NCBI RefSeq assembly: GCF_003931855.1 | Contig: NZ_CP034248.1 | Coordinates: forward strand, 2,542,001-2,606,000 | From: Paenibacillus lentus | GTDB taxonomy: Bacteria > Bacillota > Bacilli > Paenibacillales > Paenibacillaceae | Length of the DNA: 64,000 bases | Direction of reading: 5' to 3' | In this document: positions 7,754 to 16,709 of the stretch, one piece after another | Position numbering within the stretch: the first letter of the stretch is position 1 | How the letters are laid out: each line of letters begins with the position of its first letter | The notes under the pieces: model-generated | What the model was told of the DNA's origin: nothing | The model's database searches: none | Seen by the model: only the letters and a program-made list of their open reading frames with translations | Position numbers and translations under genes: made by a program

Positions 7754-8113
7754 ATGATGTCAGAATTTCAAGGCGAGTCTCCAGAATTCAGTTATGTGGT
7801 GCGGGGGGCGATGCTGCGCTGCGCGTGCGGCAGCCATCCGAACATGCTAAATTTGCCGACGTCGCACGGGATGTATATCAAGGGTCAGCCGTTGATGAAT
7901 ATCGGAGACAGCAAAGTGGGCGACAATATTTCAACATTTGGCGTATGTGAGGCGCGAGATAAGCCGTGCGAGCCGGAGGTGCATATGGAGTGGATGCAGG
8001 GGAAGCCGGACTTGCTGGTGGAAGGAAAGCCCGCGTTAATTAACTGCTCCTATGTCAATTGCGTGCATCATGAGAGCGGCATTATTTATATCGAGGACGA
8101 TGGACAGAAATAA
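7754..8113 (+). CDS. DUF4280 PAAR-like spike-tip protein
   Basis: The 119-residue protein has the DUF4280 layout: an early LRCACGSHPNMLN stretch, the strand-turn KGQPLMNIGDSKVGDNI, FGVCEARDKPCEP, and a C-terminal GKPALINCSYVNCVHHESG. Its seven or so Cys and His residues fit a metal-centred cone like that of PAAR proteins, which cap VgrG trimers and recruit effectors. A strong aaaggagg lies 5 bases before the ATG. Its position between VgrG and the VgrG-Rhs fusion gives the order spike, adaptor, tip, effector. Confidence 0.85.
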   Translation: MMSEFQGESPEFSYVVRGAMLRCACGSHPNMLNLPTSHGMYIKGQPLMNIGDSKVGDNISTFGVCEARDKPCEPEVHMEWMQGKPDLLVEGKPALINCSYVNCVHHESGIIYIEDDGQK

Positions 8114-8128
8114 GAAAGGGGGAAGGAA

Positions 8129-11100
8129 ATGCAGAACTTTCGGGAACGAAAAGTGAGCGGCCTCACGCTGCAGGATGTCTATCTAAAATGGCCGTACGGA
8201 AAGCTTCGCCTTGAGCAGATCAAGATCGTCCGGCATCCAGGCGACCACGCTTGGATGCAGGTTCGTGGGCTGTTAACCGAGCAGCAGAGCCGAAGCATGA
8301 TTCAGTCCGCAAGCTATGAGGATCGCATCGGACTATGGTGTCGAGGCCAGGGCGGGCAGGATTATCCCTTATTCCTTGGCCAGTTGCATCAGCTTGAGCT
8401 TCACGAAGTACAGAACAATCATAGGGTGGAATTAACGGTCATTTCTCATACATATCAAATGGATATCGAGCCGAAAAGTCGTTCCTTCCAGCACGCTGGT
8501 TTGCGGTACCGCGAAGTGATCGATGAGGTACTATCCGCTTATCCGCACAATATTCAGGAAAATGCGTTTCGTTCTTCCGATACGATCGGGCGGCTGGTGC
8601 TGCAATACGACGAGACGGATTGGGAATTTCTCAAGCGTATGGCTTCGCATGCGGGTGCGGTGCTTACGCCGGATGTTGCCGGGCATGAAGCCCGAATCTG
8701 GATTGGGGCTCCCGTTGGGTCGCGTCGAATCAAGCTCCCGGAAGGAACGTCGTACCGGATAGGGCGGAAGCTGGAAGCTTTTTTGAAGGCGATTGAGACA
8801 CCTAGTGAAAGCTTGCAGGAACAATCCTTTACCCGCTGCGTCATTCAGGTTGATGAACTGCTTGAATTAGGCGATCAGGTTGAGATTAACGGCATTTGGT
8901 TTACGGTGATGGGGATGCAAGCCGAGCTGGTGAAGGGTATGCTGGAGTTTGAGTATCTTTGCGTCATTCCCGGGGGAATTCGGCAGAACAAGCTCTACAA
9001 TCGGAGCATTGTCGGACTCGCCGTTGAAGGCAAGGTCATTGGCGTGGCAGCGACGAAGGCCAAGGTGCATCTGGACATTGACAAGGAGCAGAGTGCAGAG
9101 GAAGCGGTTTGGTTCCCTTACTCCTCCCCGGTCAGTCATTTATTTCATACGATGCCACAGGTAGGCTCGCGGATTAAGCTCTATTTTCCAGGCCAGGATG
9201 AAGACGATGCTATGTTGATCAACTCGGTGCGAACCCCGCTGTCTCCGGGGGGAGAAGCCGCCGCAAAGGCCGATCAGAAAATGGGGGATTCCACGGTAAA
9301 ATCTTTTACGACGAGCTATGGCAAGGACTTTACGCTGGGGCTGCAGGACATTTCTTTTACCGCTAAGGAAAACTCGCTCTTTCTGTCGATTTCCGAGGAG
9401 AACGGCATAGAGCTGCATAGCGAGACCGATATTATCTGGATGGGCACGGAGCAGATTGATTTTGAAGGCTTCAAGCAGTTCCAGGCTCAGGCCGAGGAAG
9501 AGATCATTATTGTGGGCAAAGGCGGCAGCGTCATTCTGAACGAGAATGCGGATGCGGCTGCCGAGACGATTGTGGCTGACGGTCAGGACAGACAGGCGTT
9601 CGAGCAGTTGACGAATCCCGAGGCGGAGCAAGCGAAGATTGACAAAGAGAAGGAAGGATTTTGGGATAAAATCCAGACCGGTCTCGATGTGCTCGGGATG
9701 CTGCCGGGCATTGGCGCCGTATTCGACGTTATTAATGCGGGGATTAGTCTGGCGCGAGGCGATTTCGTCGGCGCGGGAATGTCGCTGATTTGCATGGTTC
9801 CCGGTTTCGGCGATGCCTTTGGCGCTGCCAAGCTGGCCGGGAAGGCCGCGAAGAAGATCGGCAAATCGATGATGAAATTCGGCGGCGAGAAGGCACTGCA
9901 GCTAGGGAAAAGCCAAATGGATAAGGTGCTTACCGCAGCCCGAAAAGTAAAGGGCCAGGCCGACAATATCCAGAAGCAGGTATCGGAAAAGCTGACGAAA
10001 ATGCAGGATCAGCTCGCCGAGAAAACCGGGAAGCTGATGGATGCCGCTTTGAAGAAATCCGGGCTGCACAAGAAAATTACGGACTTTAACCATAAAAAAT
10101 TGGCCAATCCGCAAAATAAATTTACGGAAGGGCTGAAGGACAAGCTCTGCCAGTGGGGCTTCGAACCGGTAGACCTGATCACCGGACGAATGATGAGCGA
10201 GCAGACCGACTTCCAGTTTCCTGGTCCGCTGCCGCTTGTGTGGAAGCGCAGATGGATTAGCGATAGCGGGTACCGGGGCTGGCTCGGACACGGCGTACAC
10301 CATGCATTCGATATGCGGCTGATGGTGATGGATCAGGGGATCGGCGTACTGCTCGGCGATGGACGCGGAGCGGCGTTTGAGCTGCTGCACCGGGGCAAGG
10401 TCGAGACCTTCAACCGCGCGGAGCGGTTAACGCTGCGCCGGTTGGGGCGCAACTATGCGCTTTATGATCACGAGAGCCGGAGGATCTATCATTTTGAGCC
10501 TTCCCCGGAGACTTTGCGAGTCTTAGCTCGGAAAGCGCGGATCGGCGAGCTGGCTGCGATCGATGCTGAAGAGACGGCTCAAAGGGCTCAGTCGAATCGG
10601 GCATCAGCTTCATTAAGCGGTGGATTGCCGATAAGCGAGCGTCTGCCAATACCCCAAGGCGATAGAGCGCAGGGGAATGGGGCAAACGGAAGTGGGCCAC
10701 AAGGCAATGGTTTGAACAGGCCAGCCGCCAGTGTGATGCAAACATCGAATGGGGAACCGGGGGAATCAGTCTCAGAAGAGATCCAGGCGTATCAGCTCGT
10801 TCGCATCGAAAATGAATTCGGTCAATCCATTGAGCTCGGTTACGATGAGAACGGTCATTTGGAGCGAGTGATCGACAGCGTTGGCCGGGTATTGGATATC
10901 GAGACGGATGATGCGGGAAGGGTCACCAAGGTGACGCATGTGTACCTTACGCACCCGGGTAATCCGTACAGCGAGGAGCGCGAGGTGCTGGTTCAATATC
11001 GCTACAATGAAGCCGGGGATCTCAGCGCCGTGACGGATGCGCTCGGTCAAACGACTTCTTTCGAATATGATCAGAACTTGATGGTGAAGATGACCGACCG

Positions 11101-13999
11101 CAACGGCTACAGCTTCCACTGGCGTTACGACGGGCCGACCACGGGCGCGCGGTGCGTTCATACCTGGGGCGATGACGGGTTATTGGAAGGGCGAATCGCT
11201 TATCTGGACGGTTACAATGAGGTGACGAACAGCCAGGGGCATATGACAAGGTATGAGTTTACGCCGGATTATCTTTGCACCCGGATCGTGGACCCGCTCA
11301 GCGGAGAATGGCAGTACAGCTATAGCGACGCGGCGGATTTGCTGAGTGAAACCGACGAGGAAGGCCGGATGACCCGCTACGAATATGACGGAGTTGGGCA
11401 GCTTGTGCAGGAAATCCAGCCGGACGGTGGGATATGGCAGTACACGTATGACGAGCATGAGCGATTGCTGCAGGCTACCAATCCAGAAGGCGCAAGTCAA
11501 ACCTGGCAGTATGATGAACAGGGGCGGGTGAGCCGGATTGTCGGGGCGGATCAATCGATGACGATGCTGGTCTACGATGAATCGCATCGGATACGCGAAG
11601 TGCGCAATCCGCAGGGTGCGGTGACGACGCTTGCCTACGATGATCAGGACAATCTGGTGGAAATGACGCTGCCGGACGGCAGTTGTGGGAAATGGAGCTA
11701 CAACCACCGCGGTGAATGTCTGGAAGCGGTCAACCCGCTCGGGGCGAAGCAGTATTTCGTCTATGATGCGCTGGGCCGCGTCATCCGGGTCGAACAGCCC
11801 GATGGCAATGTGATTAAACTGAAGTATAATGCGTATGAAGATGTTATTTTTGCGGAAGACAAGCAGCATCGCGTAGCCTTCGGATACACTCCGCTGGGAG
11901 AAATGACCTGGCGGGAGCAGAAGGGCAAGCGCGTTGAGCTGGTGTACAATCAGGAGACGGAACTGACGGCAGTCATCAATGAACATGGCGAACGCTATGT
12001 GCTGGAACGGGATGCAAACGGCAGCATCATCCGGGAGACCGGGTTCGATGGCATGGTCAAGCAGTATGAACGCAGCCCAAGCGGCTTGCTGCGCAAGGTC
12101 GAGCGCCCTGGCGGCAGATGGACCACCTTCGAATATGATGAGATGGGCCGCGTCATTCATTCCGCCTACAGCGATGGCTTGGTAGAATCGTATCACTATA
12201 ACCGGGTCGGCGATTTACTGGAGAGCTCCAATCCGTTTACAAGGGTCAAGCTGGAGTACGACTCCGCTGGGCGCGTCACCAAAGAATGGCAGGATGGCTA
12301 CTGGGTTGCCAGCCAGTACGATGAGAACAGCAATCGAATTCAGGTGAGCAGCAGCTTGGGTGCGCACTTGACCTTTGAGCGGGATCTGCTGGGGCAAGTT
12401 ACCCAAATGCAGGCGGAGCAGAAGGGCAAGAGGCAAGGGCAGCAAACCCAGCAAACCCAGCAAACCCAGGGTGATTTTGGTGGATCATCTCCGAGCATGG
12501 AGAACGGCGCGGGCACATCCTGGTCTGCGCAAATGAAGTACAACGCATTGGGGCAAGAAATTGAGCGCTTACTGCCGGGAGGCGTCGTTAGCCAGTGGCA
12601 ATATGACGTAGCAGGCCGCCCTGAACAGCACAGCGTGAAGACCGGCGGACGAGAACATCGCAAAATCAGATACGAGTGGGATGTCAACAACCGCTTGAAG
12701 TTGATCACGAATGGGTTGACAGGGAAGCGGACGTTGTTCAACCATGACGACTTTGGCACCCTGATCGGAGCAACTGATCAATACGGAAAAATCTTCCGCA
12801 TGTCCGACGACGTCGGCAACCTGTACAGCACCGGTCACCGAACCGATCGGAAATACGGCCCCGGCGGGCGTCTGCTGGAGTTTGAGGGCACGAAATACAG
12901 CTATGACGAGGAAGGCAACCTAATCGAGAAGCTCGATCCCGACGGCACCCGCTGGCGTTACGCCTACTACGGCAACGGCATGATGAGCAAGGTCGTCCGT
13001 CCCGACGGCAAGGAAGTTATTTTCACGTACGACAGTCTCGGAAGGCGGATTGAGAAGCACTTTGACGGTATAGTACACTGTTATGTGTGGGATGGAAATA
13101 CAATCCTGCATGAGTGGGAAGCCGAGAGCGGGTTTGCTGGGGAGAGTAAGGATCTGGGGGACGGCGACTCTGAGATTGGACAGTCTCGGGTCAATTCTGA
13201 AAAATCAGGGCAAGAACCCGATCCATCCAGTCTCATCACTTGGGTGTTTGAAGACGGCACCTTCCATCCGGCTGCAAAGATCACGTCCGAGGGTCATTAC
13301 AGTATCGTGACTGACCACCTGGGTACCCCTGTGGAAATGTATGATGAGCATGGGGAACAAGTATGGTCTTGTGAGCTCGACATCTACGGGAACGTGAGAA
13401 CGTTTATTCTTAAGGGTGATCACAACGCCTGTCCGTTCCGCTACCCGGGCCAATATGAGGACGTGGAGACCGGGTTATACTATAACCGTTTCCGTTATTA
13501 CTCGCCACATGAAGGCATGTACACGCAACAGGATCCGATTGGTTTGGCTGGAGGCATACGCCTGTATGGGTATGTGGATGACCCGATTATTTGGGTGGAT
13601 GTGTTCGGGCTTAGTAGTGGTTGCGGGGATAAGATAACTAAGGGGATGGATAAAGGACTAGCTACTAGAGGATATAAACCTGAACCTGGCGAAAGAACTT
13701 TTGAAGGATTTGTAAAAAATAATGTTCCCGTAGATAAAGAATTAACACTGCATACCAAATCACCTGGCTTTAATACAAGCCCTAAAAATGCTGATGGTCA
13801 GTTTAAGAGGTTTGGAACCGATTCACATGGTGGAGTGTCACCACATGTACACCAGCCAACTCGAAACGTTAATCCAAAAACAGGTGAAGTTTTTGGCGGA
13901 CAAGGTAGAAAAACTGGTGACGGAGGTGTAACCTCGCCAGGAAAAAGAGATGTTTCACAATTGTATGAATATTTATATAATGGTAAATATCGTAATTGA
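8129..13999 (+). CDS. VgrG-Rhs fusion polymorphic toxin, C-terminal Ntox24-like tip (T1)
   Basis: 1956 residues. Domains: VgrG/gp27-like base (1-290), gp5 OB-fold (about 300-370), beta-needle (about 385-475), Gly-rich hydrophobic region (about 510-570, GMLPGIGAVFDVINAGISLA), helical linker, DUF6531-type Rhs entry (about 677-760, FEPVDLITGRMM), YD repeats (about 900-1630), conserved core end [18 protein letters not shown], and the junction WVDVFGL (residues 1822-1828). The last 128 residues are the variable toxin. Its HGGVSPHVHQPTRNVNPKTG and VTSPGKRDVSQLYEYL resemble polymorphic toxin type 24 (from memory). Rhs cores form a cocoon that encloses the toxin and self-cleaves near the DPxGL motif; here that motif reads DVFGL. 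The toxin-coding part is visibly more AT-rich than the core, as expected of an exchanged module. It is followed by its candidate immunity gene. Confidence 0.92.
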   Translation: MQNFRERKVSGLTLQDVYLKWPYGKLRLEQIKIVRHPGDHAWMQVRGLLTEQQSRSMIQSASYEDRIGLWCRGQGGQDYPLFLGQLHQLELHEVQNNHRVELTVISHTYQMDIEPKSRSFQHAGLRYREVIDEVLSAYPHNIQENAFRSSDTIGRLVLQYDETDWEFLKRMASHAGAVLTPDVAGHEARIWIGAPVGSRRIKLPEGTSYRIGRKLEAFLKAIETPSESLQEQSFTRCVIQVDELLELGDQVEINGIWFTVMGMQAELVKGMLEFEYLCVIPGGIRQNKLYNRSIVGLAVEGKVIGVAATKAKVHLDIDKEQSAEEAVWFPYSSPVSHLFHTMPQVGSRIKLYFPGQDEDDAMLINSVRTPLSPGGEAAAKADQKMGDSTVKSFTTSYGKDFTLGLQDISFTAKENSLFLSISEENGIELHSETDIIWMGTEQIDFEGFKQFQAQAEEEIIIVGKGGSVILNENADAAAETIVADGQDRQAFEQLTNPEAEQAKIDKEKEGFWDKIQTGLDVLGMLPGIGAVFDVINAGISLARGDFVGAGMSLICMVPGFGDAFGAAKLAGKAAKKIGKSMMKFGGEKALQLGKSQMDKVLTAARKVKGQADNIQKQVSEKLTKMQDQLAEKTGKLMDAALKKSGLHKKITDFNHKKLANPQNKFTEGLKDKLCQWGFEPVDLITGRMMSEQTDFQFPGPLPLVWKRRWISDSGYRGWLGHGVHHAFDMRLMVMDQGIGVLLGDGRGAAFELLHRGKVETFNRAERLTLRRLGRNYALYDHESRRIYHFEPSPETLRVLARKARIGELAAIDAEETAQRAQSNRASASLSGGLPISERLPIPQGDRAQGNGANGSGPQGNGLNRPAASVMQTSNGEPGESVSEEIQAYQLVRIENEFGQSIELGYDENGHLERVIDSVGRVLDIETDDAGRVTKVTHVYLTHPGNPYSEEREVLVQYRYNEAGDLSAVTDALGQTTSFEYDQNLMVKMTDRNGYSFHWRYDGPTTGARCVHTWGDDGLLEGRIAYLDGYNEVTNSQGHMTRYEFTPDYLCTRIVDPLSGEWQYSYSDAADLLSETDEEGRMTRYEYDGVGQLVQEIQPDGGIWQYTYDEHERLLQATNPEGASQTWQYDEQGRVSRIVGADQSMTMLVYDESHRIREVRNPQGAVTTLAYDDQDNLVEMTLPDGSCGKWSYNHRGECLEAVNPLGAKQYFVYDALGRVIRVEQPDGNVIKLKYNAYEDVIFAEDKQHRVAFGYTPLGEMTWREQKGKRVELVYNQETELTAVINEHGERYVLERDANGSIIRETGFDGMVKQYERSPSGLLRKVERPGGRWTTFEYDEMGRVIHSAYSDGLVESYHYNRVGDLLESSNPFTRVKLEYDSAGRVTKEWQDGYWVASQYDENSNRIQVSSSLGAHLTFERDLLGQVTQMQAEQKGKRQGQQTQQTQQTQGDFGGSSPSMENGAGTSWSAQMKYNALGQEIERLLPGGVVSQWQYDVAGRPEQHSVKTGGREHRKIRYEWDVNNRLKLITNGLTGKRTLFNHDDFGTLIGATDQYGKIFRMSDDVGNLYSTGHRTDRKYGPGGRLLEFEGTKYSYDEEGNLIEKLDPDGTRWRYAYYGNGMMSKVVRPDGKEVIFTYDSLGRRIEKHFDGIVHCYVWDGNTILHEWEAESGFAGESKDLGDGDSEIGQSRVNSEKSGQEPDPSSLITWVFEDGTFHPAAKITSEGHYSIVTDHLGTPVEMYDEHGEQVWSCELDIYGNVRTFILKGDHNACPFRYPGQYEDVETGLYYNRFRYYSPHEGMYTQQDPIGLAGGIRLYGYVDDPIIWVDVFGLSSGCGDKITKGMDKGLATRGYKPEPGERTFEGFVKNNVPVDKELTLHTKSPGFNTSPKNADGQFKRFGTDSHGGVSPHVHQPTRNVNPKTGEVFGGQGRKTGDGGVTSPGKRDVSQLYEYLYNGKYRN

Positions 14000-14014
14000 T
14001 AAAGGGAGGCTTAT

Positions 14015-14290
14015 ATGAGAAAGTTGAGTTCTAGCCAAGAATTATTTTTCAGTACACTACATGAAATTCAAGAAGAGATAGTTCAGACCGCTCTGAGTAA
14101 GTGTAGTTGTGAAAATGCTGAGAGGCTATTGTACGACGTAACTTATGACACTATTTATAGCATAATGGAGCTTATTGACGGTTATACAAAGGATGATCTA
14201 CAGTTAGATATCATTGAAAAGGAAAGCAAAAAATCTTTGAAGGAAAATATTCAATTGCATGATGTTTGCGTAGATTTCATCAAATCATGA
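14015..14290 (+). CDS. Candidate immunity protein for toxin T1
   Basis: A small acidic helical protein of 91 residues, 15 bases after the Rhs toxin stop, with aaagggaggc ahead of its ATG. It has no recognised family. Size, acidity, AT-rich composition and position directly after the toxin tip are the usual signs of a cognate immunity protein. It is followed by a terminator, which closes the operon. Confidence 0.7.
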   Translation: MRKLSSSQELFFSTLHEIQEEIVQTALSKCSCENAERLLYDVTYDTIYSIMELIDGYTKDDLQLDIIEKESKKSLKENIQLHDVCVDFIKS

Positions 14291-14301
14291 ATTTGAAATA
14301 A

Positions 14302-14333
14302 AAGAACTAGGGGAAAAACCTCTAGTTCTTTTT
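14302..14333 (+). terminator. Terminator of the VgrG-Rhs operon
   Basis: The stem aagaactaggg / cctctagttctt (one wobble) is followed by a T-run. Confidence 0.8.
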
Positions 14334-14372
14334 AACTGATTAGCCCTAGGAGAACTCTCTTAAGTTGTTTTT

Positions 14373-15131
14373 TTGAAGGGGCTACCTAGTACCGAAAATG
14401 TCTTTTCTGATATAGGGAATTGTGTAATCCTCGAAATCCCTATAAGGTGTGTTATCAAATTATTTAATACGATTACGTCCGAGGGTCATTACAGTATCGT
14501 CACTGACCATCTAGGTACCCCTGTGGAAATGTATGATGAGCACGGGGAACGGGTTTGGTCTTGTGAGCTGGATATCTACGGGAACGTAAGAAAGTTTATT
14601 CTTAAGGGTGATCACAACGCCTGTCCGTTCCGCTACCCGGGCCAATATGAGGACGTGGAGACCGGGTTATACTATAACCGTTTCCGTTATTACTCGCCAC
14701 ATGAAGGCATGTACACGCAACAGGATCCGATTGGTTTGGCTGGAGGCATACGCCTGTATGGGTATGTGGACGACCCGATTTTTTGGGTGGATGTGTTCGG
14801 GCTTAGTAGTGGTTGCGGGGGTAAGATACCTAATGGTACGGGTAAAAAGATACATGGAAATTCATTAGATTCTCCAAAACCAACTGATTTATATGTTGTC
14901 AGGGAAAGAAGAACAGGTGAGATAATCAGATTTGGTGAAACTACACAAGGTTTTAAAAAGCGAGGACAACAACATGCAAGAAGATTTTCTAAACTAGGTA
15001 TTGAAGTAGAAACAACATTGTTAAAGGGTGGATTAAGTAAGCGTCAAGCAAAGGCTTTAGAAACACGGTATATTAGAAGTTATGAAAAAGTATTTGGAAA
15101 TAAACCACCTTATAATAAAAGTTACCATTAA
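14373..15131 (+). CDS. Orphan Rhs tip cassette T2 with GIY-YIG-like nuclease toxin
   Basis: Rhs core homology starts abruptly at about 14473 (TSEGHYSIVTDHLG) and matches T1 almost base for base up to WVDVFGL (about 14804), including the following LSSGCG. The new tip then begins. It reads LYVVRERRTGEIIRFGETT, then R..QH, then LSKRQAKALETRYIRSYEKV and NKPPYNKS. This is the spacing of GIY-YIG nucleases: paired strands, catalytic Arg/His, late Glu and Asn. The open frame can begin at TTG 14373 but no ribosome site or promoter is visible, so it is probably silent until recombined into the full-length gene. It is followed by an immunity candidate. Confidence 0.8.
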   Translation: MKGLPSTENVFSDIGNCVILEIPIRCVIKLFNTITSEGHYSIVTDHLGTPVEMYDEHGERVWSCELDIYGNVRKFILKGDHNACPFRYPGQYEDVETGLYYNRFRYYSPHEGMYTQQDPIGLAGGIRLYGYVDDPIFWVDVFGLSSGCGGKIPNGTGKKIHGNSLDSPKPTDLYVVRERRTGEIIRFGETTQGFKKRGQQHARRFSKLGIEVETTLLKGGLSKRQAKALETRYIRSYEKVFGNKPPYNKSYH

Positions 15132-15146
15132 AAGGAGTTATAAAAT

Positions 15147-15527
15147 ATGAAAATTTCATCAAGACCTCAAACATCAATTAGGATGGTTTCTAAGAAGTTT
15201 AGGTTATTATATCCTCTAGAAGATAAACTTAATAGCTTCATTGAAAGAAGTGAATGTGATACAGGAGGGATTGACACATTACAATTATTTTTTGATACTG
15301 ACTTAACTGACGCTGATGAAGTGAATATTTTAGACCTTAAAGGTGGTATTCTTCAAGTAGAGACTTCTTTAAATTGGGATGAATTTTCTCAACTTAAATT
15401 TTCAGAACAACAAGTAGAGTTTATAAATAAAATATACGTTGCTGTAAAAAAGGTTGTTGAGGTTTATAGTTTAAGCCAAAACATGTATGATGAGGCATTT
15501 AAAGAGTTATTAAATGAAATAAAGTAA
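15147..15527 (+). CDS. Candidate immunity protein for toxin T2
   Basis: A 126-residue acidic protein starting 15 bases after the GIY-YIG tip, with aaaaggag before the ATG. The family is not recognised. The AT-rich composition matches the toxin tip rather than the GC-richer Rhs core, so toxin and immunity gene appear to have arrived as a unit. A terminator follows. Confidence 0.7.
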   Translation: MKISSRPQTSIRMVSKKFRLLYPLEDKLNSFIERSECDTGGIDTLQLFFDTDLTDADEVNILDLKGGILQVETSLNWDEFSQLKFSEQQVEFINKIYVAVKKVVEVYSLSQNMYDEAFKELLNEIK

Positions 15528-15543
15528 ATCTATAAAGACAAAG

Positions 15544-15571
15544 CCCTAAGAGTTATTCTTAGGGTTTTTCT
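15544..15571 (+). terminator. Terminator after the T2 immunity gene
   Basis: A perfect 8-bp stem ccctaaga / tcttaggg with a 5-base loop is followed by tttttctt. Confidence 0.85.
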
Positions 15572-16709
15572 TAATAAATAATTAGATATGACAAAGCTCT
15601 AGTGATTAAGAAGGAAATTAACTAATACATTAGGCAAATGAACAAAAGAAGAAATACAGAATTTTTGAAAGGGACAACATTAACGATATTTTCTCTGAAA
15701 TTCATAACTCATGATGGTTGTACCATCATGGAGTAGCGTTTTAATTATAGCAAGGAGCGCGAGGTACTGGTTCAATATCGCTACAACGAAGCAGGGGATC
15801 TCAGCGCCGTGACGGATGCACTCGGTCAAACGACTTTTTTCCATTATGATAAGCACTTGATGGTAAAGATGACCGACCGCAACGGCTACAGCTTCCACTG
15901 GCGTTACGCCTACTATGGCAACGGCATGATGAGCAAGGTCGTCCGTCCCGACGGCAAGGAAGTTATTTTCACGTATGACAGTCTGGGAAGGCGGATTGAG
16001 AAGCATTTTGACGGTATAGTACACTGTTATGTGTGGGATGGAAATACAATCCTGCATGAGTGGGAAGCTGAGAGCGGGTTTGCTGGGGAGAGTAAGGATC
16101 TGGGGGACGGCGACTCTGAGATTGGACAGTCTCGGGTCAATTCTGAAAAATCAGGGCAAGAACCCGATCCATCCAGTCTCATCACTTGGGTGTTTGAAGA
16201 CGGCACCTTCCATCCGGCAGCGAAAATTACGTCCGAAGGTCATTACAGTATCGTGACTGACCACCTGGGTACTCCTGTGAAAATGTATGATGAGCACGGG
16301 GAGCAGGTATGGTCTTGTGAGCTGGACATCTACGGGAACGTAAGAAGGTTTATTCTTAAGGGTGATCACAACGCCTGTCCGTTCCGCTACCCGGGCCAAT
16401 ATGAGGACGTAGAGACCGGGCTGTATACAACCGTTTCCGCTATTACTCGCCACATGAAGGCATGTACACACAGCAGGATCCGATTGGATTGGCTGGAGGC
16501 ATCCGTCTGTATGGGTATGTGGATGATCCGATTATTTGGGTGGACGTGTTTGGGCTTAAGAAGAATAAACGACAGAAGGAAGCGAAACAAACTCGTTGTA
16601 GTGATGGTGGCGGGTTAACCCCCTAATATTGGACACAGCACCTCTTATTCGAATGATTGCATAGAATCGCTCGATGTTTCATAGTTTTTCATCTGATGAC
16701 GATCATGCC

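Noticed and set aside
3819..14290. A complete type VI or contractile injection system in this window
   Set aside because: No sheath, tube, baseplate, membrane-complex or ATPase gene was found; only spike, tip, adaptor and effector parts are present.
13608..15131. Main Rhs gene and T2 as one gene with an internal stop
   Set aside because: A separate tip, immunity gene and terminator lie between them, and the core sequence restarts from an earlier point, so they are separate cassettes.
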